A stretch of 64,000 bases of DNA from Ligustrum vulgare (taxonomy: Eukaryota; Streptophyta; Magnoliopsida; Lamiales; Oleaceae): contig OY743174.1 in NCBI GenBank assembly GCA_963555705.1, positions 24,741,608 through 24,805,607 of the forward strand, read 5' to 3'. Made by a program: the position numbers and the translations under genes. Positions 35,204-46,880 of this stretch are shown here, in pieces. The notes below the pieces were generated by a model, which was not told where the DNA came from, searched no databases, and was given only the letters and a program-made list of their open reading frames with translations. How positions within the stretch are numbered: position 1 is the stretch's first letter; each line of letters begins with the position of its first letter.

Positions 35204-36056
35204 TTTGATTTATGTTTAAATTTTTTTAAAATCGATTTAAACGATTTGATTTCAAAATCTATCAAAAACTAGTGAAACAGGACCGCTTATGCCTCTATCC
35301 TCACCCATGACTCCACATGCCTCACCCGTCTCCGCATAATTCAAAAAAATATTGGGCTTTGCAAGTTTGTTGAATGCTTTTATAGTTACTACTAGTAGTG
35401 AGCACGCGTTTCGCACGTTTATTGTAAATGATGAATGACACGTGTAATTTTTTTTGAAGTATTACTACTGTTTTTAAAAGTAGTTGAAATAATTGATATT
35501 GTTAAAAGATAAATTGAATTGTAAATTTTCTGCAAATTTTTAAAAACTAATATTTTATTGAAAAAAATCAACGAAGAATTGACACGCGTGCACACACGTT
35601 TAACATGCAAAATTAATAATGATATCATAGATAATCTGACATCATAAAATATTAGATAAATCGAAAATTAATTTATAAAATATTTATAATAATTTGTAAA
35701 AACAAAACAAGAAAAATATTGTGCATAGACAAATCATGTTAATTTAGGAGCATATTTTTTAATAAAAAATATAAGTTTAAATCAAAATTTTAGTTTTGAA
35801 ATTATTTATTTATATTCTTAATTAGAATATAATTAAAGAATAATTTTTTTCTTATGAATTCATTAATGGTTTTAATAAGATTTTAAGAGTGTTATTGACA
35901 AAAGATAAAAATATTTAAATAAATTGTAGATTAATATAATAACTAATAATATTTAATGAAAATGAATTAAATTTTAAACTTAATATAGACCTAAAACATA
36001 ACAATTTAAGATTAAAATGGGGAATCAAAAGTTTCCCACACTCATCAACACTTTTA

Positions 36057-36099
<43 letters not shown>

Positions 36100-36757
36100 G
36101 TAGATGTATATTAAACTAAATAAATGAAAAATAATAATATGAAATTATATTATAATTTTGTAAATTGTTTTATAAAATCTAATGAATTATTTAATGTTAT
36201 TAAATAAGGAGGTCCATATAAAACGGGTCTATAACTAAATATATGATGATAAAATAGGAATTCAAAAGTTTCTTCTCCATCCACCATTTTTATATATTGT
36301 AGACGTTGATAGATTGTAGATGTAAATAAATGTAGATGTAAATAGATTAGTTTTATTAATTAGTTTTACTTTTTTCATTAAACCAAGGCAAAAAAGGCAG
36401 ACGGCCTGTGAAGGCAAGAGGTGAAGACACAAAGATGTGGATCAGTGCTTTTCATGTTTGGCAATTTTTACATGCAGTGAAGTAAAGTAAATTAATAAAA
36501 AATGAGTTCATTTGGCTAACCTTTATTTGATAAGCTACTTTTTTTTTTTTTTTACCACGTAATTAACTAATTTAGATATAAAAGTTACTTTATTCTCTTG
36601 TGGTAAACTAGTACAAACGAAAGAGCAATATAAAATAATTTTACGATAAATATCATTATAAAATAAGAAAAATAAAATTTGAACACATAATTTGCTTTGA
36701 TTAATAATATAGACTATTAACAAATACTCAAAATAGAAATAAACTACAATTCCCATA
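35204..36757. repeat. Right arm of the inverted duplication (uninterrupted)
   Basis: Reverse complement of the left-arm host sequence. It preserves the empty sites of both LTR insertions: ATTTT at 36464-36468 and ATGAT at 36246-36250, each present once. It holds the second copy of the Helitron (35392-36320) and an (ATT)n run at about 36057-36100. Confidence 0.92.
35392..36320 (-). mobile_element. Non-autonomous Helitron, right-arm copy
   Basis: 929 bp on the minus strand. The 3' CTAG is at 35392-35395 (+ coordinates), flanked by A, with the hairpin just inside. The 5' end is TCTACAATC at about 36320, followed by T on the + strand. This gives an AT target and TC...CTAG ends. It has no coding capacity. 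Confidence 0.7.
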
Positions 36758-37323
36758 AATTTTGGAAAATCTCTTTAAATAATACATTGTTTGTATATTT
36801 TGTAGTTGCTCGCACTCGTGTGATACACGAAAGTTGCTATAGACAAAACATATTTAAACAATTGCTCAAATGTAAATTAAATAATGTAATTTTTCAAATA
36901 TATGTTATATAGAATAAATAAATAAAAATTTCCAAATATTTTTTACTAACGTGAATACAAATAATAACCCTCAAAATATTATAATTTACATAAAATAAAG
37001 TAATTGTAACAAATTAAATATATGCGGCCTTATATATAAATAAATGTAAAAAATTAAGCAATATTGACGATGCACGAAAGTGAAAATCAACCTCAAGATT
37101 TGTGGTGTACGAACGTGGAATTCAACTCAAAAGATCATTCGCATGATTAATAATTTTTTTATTTTTAAATGCGGTGCATTTAATTGAACATAATTAAATG
37201 CATATTTAATTATGTGTCAATAAAAAATTATTAATTAAAATACAAATAAAATATATATAGTGAGTCTTTTTTGTCTATACGCGTTAATAAAATTAAGAAA
37301 TAAGCCATTGTTCGACGGCTAAT
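36758..37323. other. AT-rich DNA with a possible decayed Helitron end
   Basis: No gene. CTCGTGTGATACACGA at about 36813-36829 forms a CGTGT-GAT-ACACG hairpin like that of the Helitron at 41214, but the adjoining bases read GTAG instead of CTAG. The other end was not found. Confidence 0.35.
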
Positions 37324-37326
37324 TAA

Positions 37327-37503
37327 GTGTGTGTTTGGTACTGTTTAAAATGAGTTTTTTTGAAATGAATTGTAATTTTTAGGAGAATGGATAATTGAGA
37401 TTTGGTTTAAAAGTAAAATATTATGGGCTTGACTTTTAGTGGATGGTTGAGATTGAATACTGTAGAAAAAAGAGAATTTTTTTTATGAGAATCAAACAAG
37501 TGT
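37327..37503. mobile_element. Tourist-type MITE, 177 bp
   Basis: TAA duplications (37324-37326, 37504-37506) flank ends GTGTGTGTTTGGTACTG and ACACTTGTTTGATTCTC (right reverse complemented). Its interior (ATTRTGGGCTT, GATTGAA, TACTGTA) is shared with the MITE at 43298-43471. Confidence 0.75.
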
Positions 37504-37506
37504 TAA

Positions 37507-38678
37507 ATATGTGAGAGAATATTTTTTGTTGTTTTCGAGGTACAATATGTGGTTAAAAATTGAAGAAATAAAATATGTGGTTAAAAAGCCTCTGTTTGTT
37601 AAGATTTTTTTGTTTAAAAACATATTTTTTAATGTTTTCTAGGTAAAATGTGTGGTTGAAAAGTAGAAAGAGAAAATATTAGTGATTAAAAAGTGATTTG
37701 GAGAATTATGTGAGAAAAACTAGTTTTCCAAATAGAGGTAAAGTGATTTGAAAATTGTTTAGTTTAAATTGATATTTAAACTAGTCGCGAACGCAGCATA
37801 AAGTTTCACCATTTTTTACGGTATATAATTATTTTTTAATATTTTAATAAAATTGTAAACTGTTGAAATGTTTGATCCTTTTTAGGGAAAATAGGCCATG
37901 GATTAAGTGTTTTAAAGACTGTACCGTGAACATATCAACTTCATTTCTTGAATTAGCGTTCAATAAATGAAATTTTCTTTTTTAAAAAACCTTTTGAACT
38001 ACAAAATTAGACTCCTACAATACATGTGCAAAACTCAACTTATATATTCTCCTTAAGATCGACGCTTTTCTTTTCATATATTATTCTTCATCATATTCTT
38101 CCCAAAAAGAAGTGTAGGATAGACTTTTTTGGTTTAATTTGATTTTTTAAGTATTAATTATTAATTTTAAGTGTTTTTCTAAAAAAATAATCATTAATAT
38201 TAATAAATATTGTTACATTAATTGATTTTTCTTTCTTCATACTGACAATTTCTTTATTCATATTGTTTAATAGAAATTATATAAACTAATTGTTAGAACC
38301 TGTAATATATTTTTGCATATTTTATTTTGTAAAATTAACCCAACTTAATTATATTTACCTTAAAAATTTGTATAGTTATTATTTATTTTAATTTGATGAG
38401 AAAAAATAAGAACATAAATTAATCATCTATGACTAAAATAAATTTAGTTAACTAATTATAGATAATGTTATATGACTCAAATAATATAATTTAAAATGAA
38501 TTGGATATTGAGGAAAAATAAAAAATATGAAATAAAACTTTACCTTTAATTTCTTTATTAGATTTGTCGGACAATATATTTACAATTTGTTCTCACTTGT
38601 TTGCTTGCATTAAACTTCTCACTGTAATCTTTAATCTGACACCCATATTACATATTTTTCTATCTCAAAAAGATACAA
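37507..38678. other. AT-rich DNA with MITE fragments
   Basis: No gene. GCCTCTGTTTG at about 37589 and CAAATAGAGG at about 37729 look like the ends of one more short MITE, nested in a sequence with repeated AATATGTGGTTAAAAA. The rest is unremarkable. Confidence 0.4.
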
Positions 38679-38681
38679 TAA

Positions 38682-39194
38682 GGCTCCGTTTGATTCGCCA
38701 TGGAAAATATGATTTTTCCACGTAATTTTCCAATTTTACGCTGTTTGGTTGCCTAAATTTTTCATGGAATTCATTTTTCCACTTGCCTCGAAATCCGGTA
38801 GTTTCCTTGTTTTGGATGAATTCGTTTTCCAAGGGGGAGGATGTTTTATTTTCCATGGAAAATCTTATACCATTTTTGTTACGTTTGATCATTTTTATTG
38901 TTGTTATTGATTTATTTTTTTCCCAAAAATTAACATTATTATTACTAAGTACAAACTTGTTAAAAAATGAAAAAATAATAATATTATAATAACTAAATTT
39001 TACATTATTTTCCATAGAAAATAATGTCAATCAAACAACAAAAGTTGGAAAATTCTTCACTTTTTCTACCTAGAAAATTAAACCAATCAAACACATTAAA
39101 CTTTCAATTCTCAGGAATTTAGTTCCCTAAAATTCAATTCTCTAGAATTCATGTTCTTTCCACCCAAATTCCACCATCGCTATCAAACGCAACC
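38682..39194. mobile_element. Tourist-type MITE, 513 bp
   Basis: TAA duplications (38679-38681, 39195-39197) flank ends GGCTCCGTTTGATTCGCCATGG-like and GGTTGCGTTTGATAGCGATGG-like (right reverse complemented). Repeated TTTTCCATGGAAAA-type palindromes lie inside. The overlapping ORFs on both strands reflect these palindromes and are not genes. Confidence 0.85.
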
Positions 39195-39197
39195 TAA

Positions 39198-40951
39198 GTA
39201 TTAAAACAATAATAATGATATGGGAAAAATAACATTTTGATGTTATTAATAACATAGTACGGATTCAATGCAATTAATGACACATGTAAAATAATAATTA
39301 CTAAAATATTTAATATACTATTTTTTAGCATAAAATTTCTAAATTTAAAAAGTTTTTTTTTGCGAGAAACTATGTGTGTATTTTGGTGACGGCTATTCTA
39401 CTTTTATATATATATATATTAAAATAAAATTAAGATAAAATTAAGATTAAAATTAAGATATTAAGATTAAGATATATACTCTTAATTATAAACTACACTG
39501 ATCATAACAGTGTTCCAAGGAGAATGAGTTGTGTTGGATGGGGGTCAAATATTTTTGGTACACAAATTGCTATTATTTTCCAATCTATCCTATTTCAATT
39601 GTAAAAAAGTCACAACCGTGTCACTTTTTTCAGAATCCAATGTTTTGATTTATTTTTTATAGAAAGGTGACGTTCTATTGTATGTCAATTTCAATTGTGT
39701 TATAGGGTTCTTGACAATGAAGCATTATATATGACATATGTTTCAGGAATTTAAAGATGAGCAATCCAAACTTTGATGAATTGATATTTTTCTTGGTGAA
39801 TTGAACTATTTGATCTCTGCAACTATGAGTGGAGTGATATGTTGCTTGAGGTTTAAAAAATGACATTTGTCACTTTTTTATTAAAAAATGGTGTATTTTT
39901 ATATGGAGAATATGTAATCTATGTACCAGTGTTTGTGAACTTGTGTAATTTGTTAAGTTACGACCCATATAATTAAGGATGGATATATTGTTAAAATTGA
40001 AAAAGTGACATTCAAGTAGCAAAAAGTAAAGGTGGACGTTTTGATTTTCAAGTGACATTCATATAGCTAATGATGAAGATTAATAAAGATATGGCTTAGT
40101 TTAAGATTGTTAGGACAATAGGGTAAAGTTACTTGTATCTTTGGTTTGCGCAATCTTGTGAACTCTTACCCAACCTCGTGGAAACAAATTCCCTTCAAGT
40201 GGGCCAAGGACTTGCTTCTGATTTTTCTTGTGTTCTAAATGCACACATTTTACAAGAGATTTATTCATTTTTGTAGCCAATTAATGGGACGTATTGCCAT
40301 ATTCCTAGGAACAATAATAAAGTCGTCCACTCGCTTACTGCATTTGGTACTGCTATAGGTATGAATTTGATTTGATTTGATTATAGTCCCCTATATCGGA
40401 CTTTGTCCGAGCGGATTTGAATTAATGAAGTTGACTTTACCTTGAAAAAATAAAAAATATAAAATAAAATTGTATTTTTTTATTTATTTCTTTTATCGTG
40501 ATGCATTTTTCCCAAATAGCTATGGTCTAGATCGTGATGGTGGATCCCTTGGTTCAAAATTTAGTAAGTAATACTATTCATTATGTCTAACGACAATAGA
40601 CTCCGTGATTCTCAATGTTAAAATGCATCATAACTTCATTAGACGGTAATAACATTATTGAATGACAAATAGCAACACACCATTTCAAATGTGACTACGA
40701 TTATATGGCAACTGGCGTGTCGTTATTTGCTATTCCAAAGGGATGTCATGAAGTATTAAAATGGTTTCTTTTTTACTTTTAAGTGAAAACATACCTAAGA
40801 TAAAGCATTACTTTATCATCAAAATAATTAGAGCGTGTCCATTTAATTACATCATTTTATTTTGATGTAAACAGTTCAAACTCAAATATATTTTATTAAA
40901 ATAATAATCAACCAACCAACTCACAAATTACAATGCTTCAACACTGTCGAT
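39198..40951. other. AT-rich intergenic DNA
   Basis: No gene or element with clear ends. Minus-strand frames at 39675-39866 and 39870-40058 are short and match nothing. Confidence 0.5.
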
Positions 40952-40954
40952 TAA

Positions 40955-41136
40955 GTCCTTGTTTGTCTTCCATTAAATTAAAATTTATTTTTTCTCAAAT
41001 TTATTTTAACCACATCTTTTTCAATAAAATTTTTTGTACATAAACTTAAACTTTGTTCTACTTCAAAAAACACATTCTTAAAAAAATCAGTATTGTAAAA
41101 TTTATTTTTATACTTCAATGGGAAACACACAATGGC
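40955..41136. mobile_element. Tourist-type MITE, 182 bp
   Basis: TAA duplications (40952-40954, 41137-41139) flank ends GTCCTTGTTTGTCTTCCATT and GCCATTGTGTGTTTCCCATT (right reverse complemented). Confidence 0.7.
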
Positions 41137-41213
41137 TAAACTTGTAATAGAAATTAAGCTTATGTTTGGAGGTTGACTTTTTTATAAACGAAGACTTTGA
41201 GTTTTTAGATATA

Positions 41214-43148
41214 CTAGTTCTTACTCGTGCGATGCACGGCAACTGTAATTTCTATGAATGATTCCAAAAGAAAACATCATGACGTGCCAATAAATAATTC
41301 ATAAATAATTTCATACAACATTAATAATGTCTATTCAATTTTGAAAGTTCGAAAAAATTGAATATAAGTGAAGTTCAGACAATAGAAATAGAACGCAAAA
41401 AATAAAATGTAAAATGTTAGATTAAAGCATTGGTGATAGATCCGTACATATTAGTGAAGTTCGGACAATGTTAGTGAAATTTACCATAGCCATTCAAACC
41501 CTATTAATCGTCCATGAAAATCTCATTACCATGATAAGTCTTGAGGAATCAGAATCAAAGTGCTTTTCAATTTCTTCAGTCGTTCCAGCTGGCTTCTTAA
41601 CCCCTAGATTGGATAAATAGTCAAAGCAAACACAAACAATATTAATGAATACTATCTCAATGTCAAGATGTGCTTATTACCCTAAAATCTTGATTGATAT
41701 ATATAAGAGTCCACCAAATCAAATGCATACTCAAAATACAATAAATTCGAAAATAATACAGTTAAATGACAGCTTTTTAGTTGATGAACAAATCGAAACT
41801 TACTATGGGCGGCGGCAAGTCAATTGGTCGGATTCGTCATGGATGTGGGCGGCGATATGTTAGCTTTTGCAAAATGGACTTCGAAAATGGGATGAGCAGG
41901 TCGGGCTGAAGATTCTGTCCGGAAACGCCTCGCCGGACCGTCGCCGCCGCCGGAAAAAGCCCAGTCGCCGGAGACCGGAAAATGCCAAAAAACACAGGAA
42001 GCTTCTCCTCCTTGTCATGAACCCAACGGTGGTGACCGTTTCGCGATTGGAGCTCCCGTTTGGCCGGAATCGCGATTTTTCAATCTGCCAGCATTATCTT
42101 CTTCGGTGAATAACTTCTGTTTCAACCGTCGGATCGCCCCAAAATTTTAGGCGAGTCTTCTCCTTGAAGAGCCCGTTCTGATGGAGGTGGCCGATCGTAG
42201 ATCGGAGTTCTGGATCGGCCGGAATGTCACTTTTTCAGTCAGGTCAGAAAATGGAAAAATTGGACAGATTCAAACACAAACAATATTAAAGAATACTATC
42301 CCAATGTCAAGATTTGCTTATTACCCTAAAATCTTGATTGATATATATAACAGTCCACCAAATCAAATGCATACTCAAAATACAATAAATTCGAAAATAA
42401 TACAGTTAAATGACAGCTTTTTAGTTAATGAACAAATCGAAACTTACTATGGGTAGCGGCAAGTCAATTGGTCGGATTCGTCATGGATGTGGGCGGGGAT
42501 ATGTTAGCTTTTGCAAAATGGACTTCGAAAATGGGATGAGCAGGTCGGGCTGAAGATTCTGTCCGGAAACGCCTCGCCGGACCGCCGCCGGAAACCGCCC
42601 CAGTCGCCGAAGACCGGAAAATGCCAAAAAACACAGGAAGCTTCTCCTCCTCGTCACGAACCCAACGGTGGTGACCGTTTCGCAATTGGAGCTCTCGTTT
42701 GGCCGGAATCGCGATTTTTCAGTCCGCCAGCATTATCTTCTCCGGTGAATAACTTCTGTTTCAACCGTCGGATCGCCCCAAAATTTTAGGCGAGTCTTCT
42801 CCTTGAAGAGCCCGTTCTGATGGAGGTGGCCGATCGTAGATCGGAGTTCTGGATCGGCCGGAATGTCACTTTTTCAGTCCGGTCAGAAAATGGAAAAACT
42901 GGTTTCTTTTCAGATTATGTAACTTTTCAGATTTTGTGATTTTCAAATTTTGAATTTTAGTTAAATTTGATATTTGAAGTAGACCTACTTTATTAGTCTT
43001 CCCCAGCAAGTTTGATATTTGAAGTGGATCTACTTTATTAGTCTTCCCCAGCAAGCTTCACATGTGCGGGAATTTAAGCCAAACTTTGAGCAGGAATTTT
43101 TGTTGGACTTAGCTCCTATTACTTAGCTCCTTTTATATAATATATAGA
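41214..43148 (-). mobile_element. Non-autonomous Helitron with duplicated GC-rich cargo
   Basis: 1935 bp. On the minus strand it begins TCTATATATTATATAAAAGG (43148 downward) and ends in a CGTGC-ATC-GCACG hairpin (41226-41238), 8 nt and CTAG (41217-41214). Flanks are A at 41213 and T at 43149, the canonical AT target. It encodes no Rep/helicase. Most of the interior is two tandem copies of a 640-bp unit. Confidence 0.85.
41631..42903. repeat. Tandem duplication of about 640 bp inside the Helitron
   Basis: Unit 1 is about 41631-42270 and unit 2 about 42275-42903. Both contain AATACTATC, the GC-rich GGAAACGCCTCGCCGGACCG, ACGGTGGTGACCGTTTCGC and GGAGGTGGCCGATCGTAGA. The GC-rich half differs sharply from its AT-rich surroundings and may be captured host sequence. 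Frames at 41867-42109, 42464-42685 and 42511-42789 are short and unrecognised. Confidence 0.88.
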
Positions 43149-43297
43149 TTCTATAGTTGAGAGTGTTTTAAAAATGTGATAATTAAAAAGTTTATCAAAC
43201 ATGTGCAAAAACATAAATGACAAGTTGATTAAAATTGAAATTGTATAAAAGGACCTATACTCTTCATAATCATAATCATAATCATAATCATAAATAA

Positions 43298-43471
43298 GCC
43301 CGTGTTTGAACCCCATTATTTCAATTTATAATTTGGGTTTTGGAAATTTAATGGTTAAAAAGTGGTTTGAAAAGTAAAAAATTGTGGGCTTAACTTTTTT
43401 GGATGATTGAAATTAATTACTGTAAAAAAAATTGTATTTTTAATGAGAAATAATGAGGCTCAAACAAGGGA
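43298..43471. mobile_element. Tourist-type MITE, 174 bp
   Basis: TAA duplications (43295-43297, 43472-43474) flank ends GCCCGTGTTTGAACCCCATT and TCCCTTGTTTGAGCCTCATT (right reverse complemented). Related to 37327-37503. Confidence 0.8.
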
Positions 43472-43573
43472 TAAGTATTAAAAATAGCAAACATAATATG
43501 AAAAGTTTTTAATTAAATATAATAAAAATCCAACCATCATTATCGGACAGAAGTACTTAAACCCTAAATTCGT

Positions 43574-44053
43574 TGTTAGAATTAATGTACAAGCCCAATT
43601 GTTGGGCCGGACTTTACAATTAGATTAATTAATATGATTAATTAATCAAGGCCCATTAAAAGCCCTATTGTCATTAGGGTTAGGGTTTTGAGATGCACAT
43701 ATTAATATGTGCACTATTGTAGAGAAATTAATATAGTCGCTTTTCCATAATATTCTAGCGCAGATTTTTCTCTTGCTAGCACAAAAAGAAAAATCAATTC
43801 TCTCGAATCCATTCCAAATGTTGGAGATTGATGGAGTTCCAGAATCAACTCGCTGTGTGGATTTCTGTTAGAGGCTGGACAATTGGACAGCTGATGGTGA
43901 CAACTTTGTACTTCATGTTTCAGATTTCAGATTCACGGCGTTCATCAAAGGTATTATTCTAATCACAAATTCTATTTAAGTGCAAGGTTGATCCGGGCTA
44001 TGATTTCGTGTTTGTTTAATTTCCGCTGTGCATATATGTATCGAAATCTTACA
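43574..44053 (+). repeat. Complete LTR of a Copia-type element, partner LTR missing
   Basis: 480 bp from TGTTAGAATT to ATCTTACA, followed after one base by TGGTATCAGAG (44055-44065), an iMet primer site. No second copy is seen downstream, so only the 5' part of the element survives, or its 3' half is too diverged to recognise. Confidence 0.75.
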
Positions 44054-45484
44054 GTGGTATCAGAGTCTGTCTTGTTATTTGTTAGAATTTGTTTAATTCT
44101 TTGATGATTCAATATGATTGAATAAATACTTTTTAGTTTTCTAGCTTTTGAGAAAATTGATTTTCTTGTTCAAATCTAATTTGAGAGAAGAAAATAATTT
44201 TGGGTCGAAAAATTGGATCGAAAAACGGATTGGAAGGAGAGGCGGCGATGGTCGTCGGAGCAGGCAACGGCGCGGCGGCATTGCGTCAACGTCGCTACCG
44301 CGCCAGGCTATGGCAGCGGCATATGCTGCTGAGTGTCTTCGTTGCAGTAGGACTGGGGCCGCATCTGGCAGCGGCGCCCCTCGCCGCAGATGATGGCAGC
44401 AGTCTGCTGCCATTAAGGTGTAGCGTCGCATGCTGCTGCTAAGAGTAGTAGCAGCGCCGGCTATCTTACAGACGCAGCAGCAGCACCGTTGCAATTGCAG
44501 CTGCTGCAACGCGAAGGTCACGCTGCTACACAACACAGCAGCGCCTTTGCGCTGCTGTTGCGACTGGATACCGCCGCTGAACAGCGGTGGGAATGAGAGA
44601 CTCGGCGCCGCCCAGCCAAGAGTAGACTTTAGGGTTTCGATTTTCAGGAGAGAGGATTTGGGGGCGGGGGCCTCTCATGCAATTTTAGAAATTTCAGGGG
44701 TTCATATGCAATTTAAAGATTAGGATTTTGAAATAGAGGCAGGGACCCTTCCTGTTATTTTTGAAATATCAGGACCTTGCTTGTAATTTCGTTCGAAGGG
44801 TCAAGTTGCAATTTTAAATAAAGGACTATTTCTACAATTTATGAAATCGTAGGGACTGTTTGAAAATTTAAAATTGGGTTAAAATGCTATTTTACTAAAT
44901 ACCCTTAAATATAATTTTAAAATTTATTTTAAATTGGATTTTCAAATTGGTTTGACTCAATTTAAAACTTTGACCAGATTTTTTAATTTTGACCCAATTC
45001 AAAATTTTATTTTAAAATTTCACGACTTTCAAATTATTGTTAAAATTGGATTTTAACAATATATATTATTTTGACACTAAATTGAATTTTATTTTGTTTA
45101 GGTATTTTATCCTAAATTAAAATATTAATTCAATTTGCCCTAATTTTAGAATTAGAGTTTGGACTGCGTTTAATTAAAATATGATTTTAATTAAATTCGA
45201 TTTAATAATTAGTTAATTCGATTTAATAAAGATTTCCTAACCTGTAAAATCATGAAATTTTTTTATAAACTAAGAAATATTATTGGCCGGTCAAATAAAA
45301 TAAACGTGTTATTTTATAATTGTTATGCTAATATTTTGAATTATAGGAATATATATTAAATAAGTTTAGATTACACACACACAAGGATAAATTGTACTTC
45401 CTACATTGATGGTGATACATTACAAAATTATAAATGACATGTACCTTTGGTATATCAAATAAGATTTACGTGTAGTCAAAATTG
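44054..45484 (+). mobile_element. Leader and remnants after the 43574 LTR
   Basis: Primer site, then at 44200-44600 a GC-rich tract dominated by GCAGC/GCAGCGG motifs with overlapping Ala- or Cys-rich frames on both strands; then AT-rich sequence with no domain. I do not call a protein: the frames are compositional and no gag or pol motif appears. Confidence 0.5.
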
Positions 45485-45742
45485 GAAATTATTTATCTAA
45501 ATTCTTAATTAGAATATAATTAAAAAATAATTTTTTTCTTATGGATTAATTAATATTTTTAATAAAGATTTAAGAATGTTATTGACAAAAAGATAAAAAT
45601 ATTTAAATGTATTATAGATTAATATAAAACCTTATAATATTTCATGAAAATAAATTAAATTTTAAGTGTAATATTGACCTAAAACATAACAATTTAATGC
45701 TAAAATGGGGAATCAAAAGTTTTCCACTCATTCACACTTTTC

Positions 45743-45821
<79 letters not shown>

Positions 45822-46870
45822 GTAGATGTATATTAAATTAAATTAAATAAATTAAAAATATAATAATATGAGATCGGTATATTTTCTAGTCATTCCATTA
45901 TTAAAATATTACTTTTCACATTTATGTTTGAGGCCCAAGATCATACTTTGGGCCGATCTCATTTACAAAAATTAGCATAAATTTCGAGCTATGTAAAAAG
46001 CAGAGTTTTAATAAATGATTGATATCAAGGTGAAAATGGCCGATCTATTCCTTCTAGGCAAGCCCGACCTCGTTAACCGACCTGTCTCTTGACATTCCCC
46101 GATAATCATAGGATAAGCCCGACATATGGGTTCATCTATTCGTAAAGGCGTCGTGATCTTGTAATGGGCTGGACCTAATTACCCTAAAATACGTTAATGG
46201 ATTATGTCTTGGACTTTACATCCTAGATAATCAAGGTAATGACGTAATTAAACTCTATTTACCTAAAAGAAAATCCAAATTCACTTAAGGAGTATTCTTA
46301 TATAAGGTAACTTCTTTTAATTAATAAGTATTTTCCTACTGGGATGAGGAGACTTATTCTAAGTCTTATAAGCTGGTCTCCTTCGCTCATAATGAAGGAC
46401 AGACACAAATATTCATATTTTCATACGCTCTTGAATATTCTTTCTTTATTATCTTTTCCTTCTTCATAATGCTAATCCTTACGCTGGAGGTGTGACGAGG
46501 GCATCCCTTACCGCCTTTTTTTCAGGTTCTTTGGCACTTGGATCATCTTCATCAACAAAATTTCAACTTTTGATCTTGCCACGTCAAGGTCAAAAAAATT
46601 ACATAAACAATATGATCATATTACAACATTGTAAATTATTAGATAATAAATTAATTCAATACTAAATAATTGAGAAAATATAATAATATGAATTTATATT
46701 ATAATTTTGTAAATTGCTATATAATAAATGTAACAAATTATTTAATATTATTAAATAAATGGGTAAGGATAAAACGGGCATATAAATAAATATATGAGGG
46801 TAAAATAGATATTTAAAAGTTTCTCCTCCATCCACCCTTTTAATAGATTGTAGATAGATGAATTGTAGAT
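45485..46870 (-). mobile_element. Truncated third copy of the arm Helitron, interrupted
   Basis: 45485-45870 and 46670-46870 match 35795-36330 of the right arm. The 3' (CTAG) end is missing. The two parts are separated by about 0.75 kb of unrelated sequence. A long (ATT)n run, 45746-45821, sits at the same place as the shorter runs in the two arm copies. Confidence 0.7.
45873..46610. mobile_element. Unclassified insertion in Helitron copy 3, LTR-like
   Basis: Sequence absent from the two arm copies. It has a TATATAAGG promoter-like motif near 46300 and GC content above its surroundings. The flanking motif AAAATATAATAATATGA occurs on both sides (about 45853 and 46674), more than a normal target duplication, so the insertion mechanism is unclear. 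Confidence 0.4.
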
Positions 46871-46880
46871 GTAGATTGTA

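Noticed and set aside
32616..35628. Matching frames at 32616-32882 (+) and 35419-35628 (-) as a conserved small protein
   Set aside because: They match because they lie in the two arms of the inverted duplication, inside non-coding Helitron DNA.
23403..36757. Single transposon with 1.5-kb terminal inverted repeats (Foldback or MULE)
   Set aside because: No target duplication borders the outer ends, each arm contains a whole Helitron with extra host flank, and the inner junction carries a copied block; inverted duplication fits better.
36813..36829. Third Helitron 3' end
   Set aside because: The hairpin is good but the terminal CTAG reads GTAG and no 5' end was found, so it is noted only as a possible relic.
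38665..39030. 121-codon minus-strand frame and its plus-strand partner
   Set aside because: Both arise from TTTTCCATGGAAAA-type palindromes in a Tourist element.
44141..44723. Overlapping Ala/Cys-rich open frames on both strands
   Set aside because: Frames on both strands are produced by GCAGC composition; no domain or start context supports a protein.
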